DNA from: Cucumis sativus
Lineage: Eukaryota; Streptophyta; Magnoliopsida; Cucurbitales; Cucurbitaceae
Reading direction: 5' to 3'
Length of the DNA: 64,000 nt
NCBI RefSeq assembly: GCF_000004075.3
Contig: NC_026659.2
Location: 28,042,272 to 28,106,271 of the forward strand
A program made the translations under genes and the position numbers. The notes under the pieces were generated by a model that was not told the origin of the DNA, searched no databases, and saw only the letters and a list, made by a program, of their open reading frames with translations. Each line of letters begins with the position of its first letter. The first letter of the stretch is position 1. Below, in pieces: positions 23,411 to 35,345 of the stretch.

Positions 23411-25712
23411 ACTTCATTCAACTCTCAAAACAATCTCCGTCGCCAATTTCTCTCTAGAATTTTCTTCTTCCGCCTCCGTGCACAGCGTCGAATCTCCAAA
23501 CCCTAATTTATAAATGCAATTCCGATCCACAAATTCTTATGCTACCTCGATCTCCTCTTTGGGAGCTTCTATTCCCTAATCTTTGATGTCTTGCTTCGTC
23601 TGCGGTTGAGGATCTCGGAGGACCGGAGTCACGGGAGGTCGCTGATTTGGATGAAGCCATGAGTCGATTGATGCTCCCTTTTTCATCTCCTAAGAAGAAT
23701 TCCAAATCCTTGGATGTGGCTGATGCTGCTCCTGCCTATCATTTTTCATCCGCTTGATTTCCTTCCCTTTCTGGTTCAGCTTATTCTGCTCTCGATAGGG
23801 TTTCCGAGGATGCTATCAATCAGGTTGATCAGTTCCTTCGTGAGGCTTTGCATAACCCTCGGGAGCGTCTATCAAGTAAGTTGTTTATTTAGCTTTCCTT
23901 TATTGTAGATGGTCAATGGTGTGATTGGTTTCAGGAGTTGTCTAATGTCATGTTCTGTAGAGGGAGGAGATAGTTAAAAGTTGCTAGCTACGGCCTTCTC
24001 GAAGGTGGGCTGGAAGTGGCTGGTTGCTTCCCGGATTTGTATAGGCTTTTAGTTTGTTCTAGTCTTTCGAATGCCTCATTTAAATCAATGGTATTAGAAA
24101 TTTAGAAGTATTATTGCCAAAAACTACATGGTGGATTTCATGAAGATGTGATATATGTTTGGAACAGTATCGTGAAACTATGTGACATGATGTGCTTTTA
24201 GGTAATCCAAGACAAAGGTTGGATGGTTGTAAGACAATCTTGGGAAGATGTGTGGACTAGTGGAGGGTTTTTGGTTAACCGTTTTTCTAGTCGGTACAGG
24301 GGGTGGATTCGAAGAATTAATTGCTGAAGGAGTTGTAGGACTTAAAAGCTGGGTTGCAAAATGAATGCAAGACGAAATTTAGAAGATGGAGAAGAAAGGG
24401 AGATTTTGTTGCTATTGGATGTTCTGAATACTTAGAGCTAAATGATGAAAATAAAATAATTTACGAGCTAAACTTTTGCTGTGATTGGCGATGAATTCCG
24501 TCATGGGGGGAAGGCATGCAGTCTCTGATTATCATCCCCTTGGCCCTTAGGCTTTTTAAATGAGGCTTTTTCCGTCTTAATAATATTTCTTGTTTCTCAT
24601 CAAGAAGATAAATGGAGTTATCTTTTCAGCCTACCAAGCAAAATTGTTTCTAAAAAAAAAAACTATCACTATCTAAAAGCATTAGGAATTAAATTTACTG
24701 TAGTCAAGAAGATGCTCAGTAACTGGAAAGCATTTTTTACCTGTTTTGACACTGAAGCTTCGTTAAACCAAAAAAAAAGGAGACAACCTATTGGTAGAAA
24801 GGTCTTTACAATGATGTATTGATGCCTACAAAATTATTTTTTTTGTCTAACATGGTTCTGACTAGTACCATAACTTCAAGTGCTTAATTATTATCATGCA
24901 CTTATTATATTGTTGAAAACATGGTGTTAATTATCTATTCCCTTCAACTGATATTTATTTATCATTGCTTTAGTTTTGCGCATGGAGCAAGATGTTGAAA
25001 AGTTTATTCATGATCCTGCTTGACAGCAGCTGCCTACTTCATATTTACGGTTAGCTGCGCATCAGATTGTCCAACATTACTCGCTGCAATCCATGGTTCT
25101 ATTGGATAATAGTTTACCTGATGGGTCTGGTTCCAAAATTATCGTTTGCGATACTTCTGAATGTCGTCTTCCAGCTATCCGCCTTGCAGATATTCCTGTA
25201 AATCTACCAGCAGAGGAATATAGTAGCATAAAGGTTGCTATTAAACAGAGGCCACAGAAGTGGTCCCAACTAGCAAGAGATGCAAGTGCAAATTCATCAA
25301 AAACGAGGGATTCCAAAAGTGTGGAAGAGAGGAAAGAGGAGTATAATAAAGCTAGTGCTCAAATATTTAACTCCAGCAGCAATTCAGGCTGTCATGCAAG
25401 TGAGAAAGTAGATGCTGATCCTAGACCACAGGATAGTTATCGTGGTTGTTTGAGTGCTGCAAAGGTTGAGGAGAAGATGATTCTTGGAGTTCCTGATATA
25501 AATTTTAGTAGGGGTTTGATTGACTGTTCCACGAGTAGCAGTAGAATAAATAGAAGGTAGGACTGACAAGGAGCTGCCTAGTAGGCAGTACAAACCAAAT
25601 AGTAGGGTAGCCATTCTTAGAGATCGTGAGATTGGCAGCAAGGACCCTGATTATGACAGGAGTTATGATAGGTATGAAATGCAATCCTTTATTCTCTTGG
25701 TTTGATCTCAAT
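23411..25712 (+). pseudogene. R3H-SUZ gene fragment, copy B
   Basis: Two exons remain: exon 1 to 23875 (donor GT at 23876) and exon 2 at 24974-25671. The start codon is deleted as in copies A and C. Nonsense codons are at 23755-23757 (exon 1) and 25021-25023 (exon 2), with the same 15-nt loss next to the second. An extra G near 25557 ('agaaggtagg') adds a late frameshift relative to copy D. Exon 2 otherwise keeps the R3H core and SUZ-like region. Homology to the full gene ends at 25712, where satellite array 2 begins, so the third and fourth exons are missing. It cannot make the family protein. Confidence 0.87.
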
Positions 25713-27318
25713 GTGTGTGTATATACATATATATTTGCAAAATCTCTCGTTTAAAAGGTCTATCCAAAAACATGTTCTAAAAGTTTTCTCGCTTCAAACT
25801 CTGTTTACGAACTCTTTCCAAAACACTTCTTGGACATTTCTCTTTGTTTTTGTTGTTTTTCTTTGAAAAATAAGATATTTTACAAAACTTCTGAAAAACT
25901 GCATGAGCAAGGATGTTGGCCACACACAGGGCAATGAGCAGCAAGGCAACATGCACCATGGTGCGCGGAAGATGTTGTCTTGGTGCCATCTTTGCACATG
26001 CGGAAGCGAACTTTCAAATGGCATTTACAAAGCATTGTGGAAAACACTTTTTTTTCTTCCTATTTTCTTCTAGAAAGTCTTTCCAGAACATATGTATATA
26101 TATGTGTGTGTATATACATATATATTTGCAAAATCTCTCGTTTAAAAGGTCTATACAAGAACATGTTCTAAAAGTTTTCTCGCTTCAAATTCTGTTTACG
26201 AACTCTTTCCAAAACACTTCTTGGACGTTTCTTTTTTTTTGTTTTTGTTTTTTTCTTTGAAAAATAAGATATTTTACAAAACTTTTGAAAAACTGCATGA
26301 GCAAGGATGTTGCCACACACAGGGCAATGAGCAGCAAGGCAACATGCACCATGGTGCGCGGAAGATGTTGTCTTGGTGCCATCTTTGCACATGCGGAAGC
26401 GAACTTTCAAATGGCATTTACAAAACATTGTGGAAAACACTTTTTTTTCTTCCTATTTTCTTCTAGAAAGTCTTTCCAGAACATATGTATATATATGTGT
26501 GTGTATATACATATATATTTGCAAAATCTCTCGTTTAAAAGGTCTATACAAGAACATGTTCTAAAAGTTTTCTCGCTTCAAATTCTGTTTACGAACTCTT
26601 TCCAAACACTTCTTGGACGTTTCTTTTTGTTTTTGTTTTTGTTTTTTTCTTTGAAAAAAAATATTTTACAAAACTTTTGAAAAACTGCATGAGCAAGGAT
26701 GTTGGCCACACACAGGGCAATGAGCAGCAAGGCAACATGCACCATGGTGCGCGGAAGATGTTGTCTTGGTGCCATCTTTGCACATGCGGAAGCGAACTTT
26801 CAAATGGCATTTACAAAACATTGTGGAAAACACTTTTTTTTCTTCCTATTTTCTTCTAGAAAGTCTTTCCAGAACATATGTATATATATGTGTGTGTATA
26901 TACATATATATTTGCAAAATCTCTCGTTTAAAAGGTCTATACAAGAACATGTTCTAAAAGTTTTCTCGCTTCAAATTCTGTTTACGAACTCTTTCCAAAA
27001 CACTTCTTGGACGTTTCTTTTGTTTTTGTTTTTGTTTTTTTCTTTGAAAAATAAGATATTTTACAAAACTTTTGAAAAACTGCATGAGCAAGGATGTTGG
27101 CCACACACAGGGCAATGAGCAGCAAGGCAACATGCACCATGGTGCGCGGAAGATGTTGTCTTGGTGCCATCTTTGCACATGCGCGAACTTTCAAATGGCA
27201 TTTACAAAACATTGTGGAAAACACTTTTTTTTCTTCCTATTTTCTTCTAGAAAGTCTTTCCAGAACATATGTATATATATGTGTGTGTATATACATATAT
27301 TTGCAAAATCTCTCGTTT
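25713..27318. repeat. Satellite array 2, ~395-bp unit, about 4 units
   Basis: Same unit and same entry point in R3H intron 2 as array 1. Landmarks 'ctctcgtttaaaagg' recur about every 393 bp (25742, 26136, 26528, 26922). One unit has 'gttgccacacacaggg' and one has lost 'gaa' from the 'gcggaagcgaac' segment near 27183. The right edge grades into decayed units. Confidence 0.94.
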
Positions 27319-27860
27319 AAACAGTCTATCTAAAATTATTTTCTAAAGGTTTTATCGCTTTAAATTCTATTTACGAACTCTTTCCAACATATTTCTTGAA
27401 TTGTTGTCTTCCTTTGCGGTTTTGTTTTGTTTTCCTCAAAAAGATGATATTTCACATAACTTTCGATAAACTGCACGAGCAAGGGTATTGGCCACACAGG
27501 GCAAATTTTATTTTAAAAGGCCTATCCATTAACAGTTTCTAAAAGTTTTCTCACTTCAAATTTTGTTTTTAAAATCGTTTCAGAATCTTTTCTTGAAGTT
27601 TCGTCTTCAACTTTTTTTATAAAGAAAAAAAAAACATTTCATTCAACTTTCAATATACTCGGCGAGCAAGACAGCATACAGTCGATGTGTGGAAGACACA
27701 GCCTTGGTGCCACTATGGCACAGGCAGTCAAACAAACTTACATAATATTGTCTTACCTTTTTTCTCTTCTTTTTTTTTCTCTAAAAAACTCTTTCCAAAA
27801 CACATTTTCAATTTAGAAAAAACACATTCTCTCCAATGTAGATTTTGCAAAATAAATTCT
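27319..27860. repeat. Decayed satellite units at the edge of array 2
   Basis: About 1.4 diverged units follow the homogeneous array. Recognisable landmarks are 'tacgaactctttccaac' (27368), 'gcacgagcaagggtattggc' (27472), 'ttctaaaagttttctcactt' (27537) and 'ccttggtgccactatggcac' (27702). They align in unit order but carry many substitutions and indels. The same edge is at 49105-49646. Confidence 0.8.
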
Positions 27861-28674
27861 GTGTATAAATATTACTTGAGAGTGAATTTTCACTTTTGTG
27901 TTTTTTCTATATCTTACATTTATCTCTTCATGATTATTGGATATGTGCTGTAACTTTTCTCGTATGTTTCCATATAAATTACAAATGTTGTATAACATTT
28001 ATCAATGTAGAAAAAATCTTAGGTGATTAAAGGAAAGTTGATTGTCCAGAAATTACTTTTTCCTATTTCATCATCAACCGACCTCAAGGCCTCCTATGGT
28101 TGTTCTATTTTTCATTTTTATTTTCTTGAAATTAAGTCTATAAACGCTCATTCTACCTTTAGTTATACGTTCTAAAATTATATTATATTTTAGTTTGACT
28201 TCTTGTATATTATTATTTTGGTACATTTCTACCATTTCTACATTTTATTTGCACATAATTATATGTTCTTTTTATAATGATAGATAACTTCTTTGTTACA
28301 ATGTCCAGTTATTTGACAATCATTCATTTCTAGTTCTGATTAATTTTTCTTTGTTATCACGGGGCACTTTACAGGTATTTTTATTTTACTTCTTTTGATG
28401 GATTTATTTTTCTTTAGTTTTTCTTCCAACATTTTCTCTCTCATCTTTTTCTACTTTTCTTAAGTATATTATTAAATTTTATATCTCTGGAGTCTTGGTA
28501 GAAGTTATTTATTTTTGCGGTAGGGGTGATTTCTCTTTTTTGCCCATTCTGTTTTCTTGGTTCTCTTTCTTTTTTTATACAATGGTAACTGAAACATTCA
28601 AAGCCTTGCTTTCGGCTTCCCTAGCTAGCCACAGTGATGTATTATATGCAAATGGCAGTTTTCCTTTGGACACT

Positions 28675-28936
28675 GAGAAAAGGCAAATGCAAATGGCAAC
28701 TGCACGGTACACCTTACAGGACAGTTTTTGATGCTTTTGCAGGTAATTTGTATTAGTTGTGTTATGTCTGGAAGTGATTTTATATTATTATAGTTGTACT
28801 AGATGTTCTATCCTTGGGACGCAGAGAAAAGGCAAATGCAAATGAAGAGTACACACTGTCCTGGATGATACTTTGCAGGTAATTTGTATTAGTTGTTATG
28901 TCTGGAAGCGATTTTATATTATCATATTGTTAGTTG
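28675..28936. repeat. Imperfect direct duplication inside block E
   Basis: Units 28675-28795 and 28824-28936 share 'gagaaaaggcaaatgcaaat' at the start and 'gcaggtaatttgtattagtt' with 'atgtctggaag' near the end. The middles differ. The GCAG|GTAA context looks like a splice donor, so this may derive from duplicated exons, but no protein is recognised. Confidence 0.6.
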
Positions 28937-31131
28937 TTATAAGTAATTCTGAAGTCTGACAATGATTATTTAGAGTGAAATCTGGGCAGGTTTGTTGGAG
29001 ACAAACCGTCTGACATACATGATTTATGTTCTTTGTAGTTCTGTGCTCATTGCCTATGTGAGTATAGTCTACTTTCTTGTCCTCACAATCTTTTCCCAAC
29101 CTTTTCATGTCTTTCATATTTTGAACTGCATTCATGGTTTTCGTATAACTATAATAGACGCTCTTATTCTTTTACTGTGAAACCACTTTTAGTTATCTAT
29201 TTGCAATATGCTGTATGTTCTATTAGACAGCTACTTGTAGGAGTATAGATGATGAAATAAACAGATTTATTTTGTTAGACGAAATCTAGTTGAGGAATTT
29301 GACGTTTTTCTTCCTTTATGTAAAATCCTAATATTAGAAAACTAAGCAAAAGCAGAAATAGTTTGCAGAGCTGTAGCTTAGGAATTATTTTCCTCAATTT
29401 GACTTGATGTTTGACGCAGGTATATGGATGGGTGATGGATATATTGCTTTTGAGTGATTTTTCACTTTTGTATTCATTTCTCTTTACCATTACGGGATCT
29501 GTCTTATAACCTTTCTCATGATTTTCTACGTGAATTGCAATTGTTGTATAATATTTTATCATATTAGAAAGATATGAGGTGATTAAAGAAAAATTGATTG
29601 TCCGGAAATCAATTTTTCTTATTACACCTCATGTCAATGCCCAAATTCCATAACCATTTGGTTATTGTTATCTTAAAATTTTGAAAATTGAGTCTATAAA
29701 CACTCATTCTACTAGAATTATATCATATTCTTTAGTTTGATATCTTGTATATTATTATTTTGGTACATTTCTTTTGTCTTATTCGCACCAAATACCACGT
29801 TTCTTTGTTTGTTTGCATGTGGTGCTTTCAAGGTATTTTTCCTTTACCTCTGTTGACAAAAAAATATTTTGTGTACTTCTTCTTGGTACATTTTCCTTTT
29901 CTTCTCATCATTTGCTACTTTATTTTAAAGTAGATTATGAAATTTTATTTATTTATTTTTGGTGGATGAATTTTTGTTTTTGTTTTTGTTTTTTTTTGCC
30001 ATTTATGATCTCTTGTTGGTTCTTTTTCTTTTTTGATGTTAGTTTTTTTAGTTTTGGATTTGAATTGATATTTACTCCTTTTGAATGTGGTCTTTTATGA
30101 GAAGGTAAAAAAATTTATCTTACTTTTTAATGCCATTCATTGTAATTTTATTTTTGGTATCTTTTTTTTTTACTTCACTTGTGTAATTTATTTTTCTTGG
30201 ATGGTGAAATTTTTTTCACCATTTAGCTGTGTTTAGTTTCTTTTTATGTTACATTCTTATTTTGTTTGCTTTCTCTAGTTTTATTTTGTTTTTTTTTTCA
30301 ATTATTTGTAATTTGTTTTACCATTTTTATAATATTATTTTCTTTAGGTCTATTATTATCAGATATATATTTTGTGGTCATGGTAGATTTTTTCATTAAG
30401 GATATTTTTTTAAATTGCAAAATAAATTAAAATATTTAGTCTATTGTAAAATTTTGAATTCTATCAACGATAAAAATGATAGACATTTATCACTGTCTAT
30501 TATTGTTTATTATTGATAGAATCTAAAATTTTGCTATATGTTGTAAATATTTTGTCAAATTTGTCATTTTTGACATTTTCACTTTTCATTATCGTCATGG
30601 ATTCTCTTTTTTCACACTTCGTCTCTTTTCTTTTATTTAACCTTTCTTTATGAAATGTTGTATCTTTCTGCTTTTCTCTCAAGTGAAATATTAGATTTGG
30701 TACTTTTTCTTTTACTCATTTGGTACATTTCTTGTTGAACCAAGGTATAATTTGTTCTTCTTTGATGGTTCAAAATAATCACTCTACGTTTGACTTTGGT
30801 TCTTTTATTATCTGGCACAACTTTTATATATAGTTATTTTCTTTGGTAAATTTATTATATTATTAGATATATTAATTTGTTAGTTTTGTGTACTATCCAA
30901 GGCAGTAAAGAAGTGTAGAATGACAACTCCTTTCTATTTTCTAATTCACTTTTACAAATATTAGTTTTAGTAGTTTTTTATTTTACTCATTTGGTCATAT
31001 ATTTCTTTTCTTTTGGAATGGATGTGTAATTTTATTTTTGTTGGATGGTTTGAAATATTTAGGTTCATGTTGTCATTCTTCTAGTTTTATTTTTGAATAA
31101 TTATAATTTGTGACAATTTTTAGAATAATGA

Positions 31132-31318
31132 CTAAGTGTAGTAATTAGAGGTTTAAGAATAACTTGGGTAATCCGACAACTTGGATTATCCAATCCATAT
31201 TATATGGGTTGGGTTGGGTTAGGTTAAAATATGGATTGGATTGGATTGGGTTGGGTTGAAAAAATGAATTTTTTTTAGTTGGGTTTAGTCTCGGGTTGTA
31301 AGGTTGAAAAATTCGATC

Positions 31319-31353
<35 letters not shown>

Positions 31354-31764
31354 TTCCTCTCTTCTCACTCTCAATCCTCCTTTGCGCGTCGCATCCCTTT
31401 TATTCTCACATCTCCTACGTCTTCGACATCTCCTTCGTCTCTGACTTTCCTTCATCTCTGACTCTCCTTGTCCTACTTATCCCGCGCATTCCTTATATTA
31501 TCACATCTCCTCCGTCTTCGACATCTTCATTTCTAACTCTCCTCTATCTTTGATCTTCACAGTTCATCTCGTTAGATCTCAGATCTCATATACTCGCAGT
31601 TCGACGTCATGTTCTTCTTTGTCAATCTCTTCAGCTTCTGAATAACCCGACAATCCAATTTATATTTTATGGGTTGGTTTAGAAACTTGATTTAACCCAA
31701 ATAACCTAAAAGTATGGGTTTGGTTGAGATGTTTCTCAACCCAACCTTACTACACCCTTAACAG
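31132..31764. mobile_element. MITE-like non-autonomous element in block E, copy 1
   Basis: Both ends carry related inverted sequence: 'taagtgtagtaa' on the left and the complement of 'taagggtgtagtaagg' on the right. Subterminal GGGTTGGGTT / CAACCCAACC blocks lie in opposite orientation. Plant non-autonomous hAT-like elements often look like this. No transposase ORF and no clear target-site duplication were seen. The second copy is about 52870-53510. Confidence 0.45.
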
Positions 31765-32273
31765 CAACTTTTTTAAAAATTGCAGATATAGCAAAATTCT
31801 TTAGTGATAAACTTCTATCGCTCATAGATTATTATGGTCTATCATGATTGATTTTGACAGATTTTGCTTTATTTGTAAATTTTTTAAAATGTTGCTATAT
31901 ATTTAATTATTTTAAATTTAATTACTATATTTGCAACTATTCTTTTATTTTGTGTGGTTCTTCTATTATTTGGTACACTTTATATATTATTATTTTCTTT
32001 GGTTTTATTATATTATGAGATATATTCTGTTAATTTTGTGCAAAATACTCTACACATATTTTACTTGCTATATGTTTCTTTTCTTTGATTCTTCCATTTA
32101 TCTTTTAATTCTCTTTTGAATATTTATTTTCTTGAAAATCTTGGATTGTATTTTGTGGATTTTTTTTCTTAACGTGCACTTCATCTTTTGAGGTCAAATG
32201 TTTAATCTATCATTTGATTTATGTATCATGGTCTTATTTAAGAACGGAAGAGTTCACTACATGTGAAAAATCA

Positions 32274-33625
32274 AGACTCTGTTTACGAACTCTTTCCAAA
32301 ACACTTCTTGGACGTTTCTTTTTGTTTTTGTTTTTGTTTTTTTCTTTGAAAAATAAGATATTTTACAAAACTTTTGAAAAACTGCATGAGCAAGGATGTT
32401 GGCCACACACAGGGCAATGAGCAGCAAGGCAACATGCACCATGGTGCGCGGAAGATGTTGTCTTGGTGCCATCTTTGCACATGCGGAAGCGAACTTTCAA
32501 ATGGCATTTACAAAACATTGGGGAAAACACTTTTTTTTCTTCCTATTTTCTTCTAGAAAGTCTTTCCAGAACATATGTATATATATGTGTGTGTATATAC
32601 ATATATATTTGCAAAATCTCTCGTTTAAAAGGTCTATACAAGAACATGTTCTAAAAGTTTTCTCGCTTCAAATTCTGTTTACGAACTCTTTCCAAAACAC
32701 TTCTTGGACGTTTCTTTTTGTTTTTGTTTTTGTTTTTTTCTTTGAAAAATAAGATATTTTACAAAACTTTTGAAAAACTGCATGAGCAAGGATGTTGCCA
32801 CACACACGGCAATGAGCAGCAAGGCAACATGCACCATGGTGCGCGGAAGATGTTGTCTTGGTGCCATCTTTGCACATGCGGAAGCGAACTTTCAAATGGC
32901 ATTTACAAAACATTGGGAAAACACTTTTTTTTCTTCCTATTTTCTTCTAGAAAGTCTTTCCAGAACATATGTATATATATGTGTGTGTATATACATATAT
33001 ATTTGCAAAATCTCTCGTTTAAAAGGTCTATACAAGAACATGTTCTAAAAGTTTTCTCGCTTCAAATTCTGTTTACGAACTCTTTCCAAAACACTTCTTG
33101 GACGTTTCTTTTTGTTTTTGTTTTTGTTTTTTTCTTTGAAAAATAAGATATTTTACAAAATTTTTGAAAAATTGCATGAGCAAGGATGTTGGCCACACAC
33201 AGGGCAATGAGCAGCAAGGCAACATGCACCATGGTGCGCGGAAGATGTTGTCTTGGTGCCATCTTTGCACATGCGGAAGCGAACTTTCAAATGGCATTTA
33301 CAAAACATTGTGGAAAACACTTTTTTTTCTTCCTATTTTCTTCTAGAAAGACTTTCCAGAACATATGTATATATATGTGTGTGTATATACATATATATTT
33401 GCAAAATCTCTCGTTTAAAAGGTCTATACAAGAACATGTTCTAAAAGTTTTCTCGCTTCAAATTCTGTTTACGAACTCTTTCCAAAACACTTCTTGGACG
33501 TTTCTTTTTGTTTTTGTTTTTGTTTTTTCTTTGAAAAATAAGATATTTTACAAAACTTTTGAAAAACTGCATGAGCAAGGATGTTGGCCACACACACGGC
33601 AATGAGCAGCAAGGCAACATGGCCA
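32274..33625. repeat. Satellite array 3, ~395-bp unit, about 3.4 units
   Basis: The array starts abruptly mid-unit after block E ('cactacatgtgaaaaatcaa' then 'gactctgtttacgaac') and exits into spacer S by the same junction as array 1. Marker spacing is 395 bp (32439, 32834, 33229). Its second unit has 'gttgccacacacacggc' and 'cattgggaaaac', matching one specific unit of array 1. Confidence 0.94.
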
Positions 33626-34314
33626 CACACTCGTTAGTTGTGAGCTCAACTGGGATTGAGAGTACAATTGTCCCGCATATCATTCATTCCATTAGCTAAT
33701 CGCTTCTGTTGCGATCCTTGGTGGTTCAACCCATTTGTTCTTTCATATCAATCGTAGTACAACCCAATCGCTCTTAAGTTGACTTCTCATACTTATAGAT
33801 TATGATTCTCAATTATTTGGCTAAGATAACTTCCATCGTGGAGCCTCCCTCTACTCATTCCAATCACATTTCTTAACTTTGGTTTCTCTCATTATTTGTT
33901 GTCATTTGCTCAACAAGTATTTATATAAATCATCCCAAATCAACTCCCACTTTTCAGATTTCCATGGATATAAAAAGAAATGGTGGCTCATCATTGGTAC
34001 CATTTCTTTTGTTGATGGGCATGAATTACGGGTCATTATGAACTCACCAACAAGCAACCAACCATTTTGACTCCTTGTTAGTACTTAAAAGTTAACAACT
34101 TTAATCATCTTCTACTAGATAAAATAAGTTGTGTTTTCAAAGTTCATGTGTAAAGCAAAAGAGATTGTCTTATAGTGACTTTAACATAGATTACACTCCC
34201 ATTGTGAAATAATATATAACTATATTTATATCAACTATATATTACATATATAACAAAACCCTAAAATAAAGTTAAGTTGTCCAAAATAACAAACTAGCGT
34301 CCTCCTTGAAAAAT
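33626..34314. other. Spacer S, copy 2
   Basis: Near-identical to 13801-14489 with a few substitutions. No gene recognised. Confidence 0.8.
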
Positions 34315-35345
34315 TATAAAAATTTCAAGTTAGATTGTCTTGGATTTTAGGATGTATTAAGGCTATCTCCATGTATTAGAGAATATAAGAAATTCTATTT
34401 AACAATTTAAAAAATTATAAGATTTTTTTGTAGCCTTATCCTTGCAATTGAAGTAGGAGATTAAATCCGAAACTCTTGTCGAAATTGGGCAAGCATGCTA
34501 GCCTGAAAAGATTGGTTCCGTCGGAAAACAAGAGGGGTTGGTCAATATCGGTTTCAGAAAGTTTCAAATTGAAAACTTTAAAAAATTATTTATAAGTCGA
34601 TCAACCCAATTAATATCAACTGACACTTACTCATCAATGTCGATTTTGTAAAAAATACCATCTCCGACCGACCGATTAACACCGAAGTCGGGAACTTACG
34701 CATACTAGATAAGTGTAGAGTATATATATCTTTTTCAAATTTGATTAAATTACCAAATATTATATCCAATTCTCTCTACCCTTTTTTTATCTGCGTTCCC
34801 GCCCGCCGCTCGGTGAACTCATTTGCGCAGCTCTTTCCTCTTTCTCTTCTTTGTCTTCCTCTCGGCTTCACAATCTTCATCGTCAATCTTTGATCCAGCC
34901 TAAGAAGGCACTGTACATTATAGGGTTTTAAGTAGAAGGTGAGTTTTCAGATTGCTTTTATATCTTCTGTCAAGCTATGATGCTTTTGGTACTTATCGAC
35001 CACTTTCTCATGCAAGAATATTTGAGTTGAGAATTATTTGCTGAAATTTTATGGGTTTATGGAGTATTTTCTACTTTGTTTTGGCGGAGTTGAGTTTGCT
35101 TCTTAGGTGTAGAGAAGTTTGTTCAGTGTTGTTTTTGTTTTTGAGGCTACAACTCAATGAAAAAACTCATTGAGTTCATGGAATTAGGGTTTTATCTTGT
35201 TTAATGGGGAACAGGCATGTTTGGTATTGATTTTGTGCATTGTACTGGTAGTCGAGATCGCATTGCCATCTTACAGTTGCTTATTCTTTTTTTTCTTATT
35301 TTCTTGATAGTTATTAGACAATTGAAACCTCATAATTCAACCAAA

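Larger units (their letters stand above)
14490..25712. repeat. Segmental duplication module P, copy B
   Basis: Nearly identical to 1-11185 and to 34315-45492. It carries the PELP1-like gene, the spacer and the R3H fragment in the same order and orientation. Differences are mostly 1-3-nt indels and rare substitutions. The start points are offset by 14489 bp (A to B) and 19825 bp (B to C). The larger B-to-C offset reflects block E plus an extra satellite array. Confidence 0.95.
27861..32265. repeat. Block E, copy 1 (4.4-kb duplicated non-coding block)
   Basis: An AT-rich, T-rich block repeated almost identically at 49647-54012. No confident gene is present. Short ORFs are low-complexity or unsupported. 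It holds an internal ~115-bp duplication, a MITE-like element and cucurbit-type 'tctatcact' dyads. Copy 1 contains about 80 bp near 30587-30665 that copy 2 lacks, and an (AT)n run at about 31320-31345. Confidence 0.85.
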
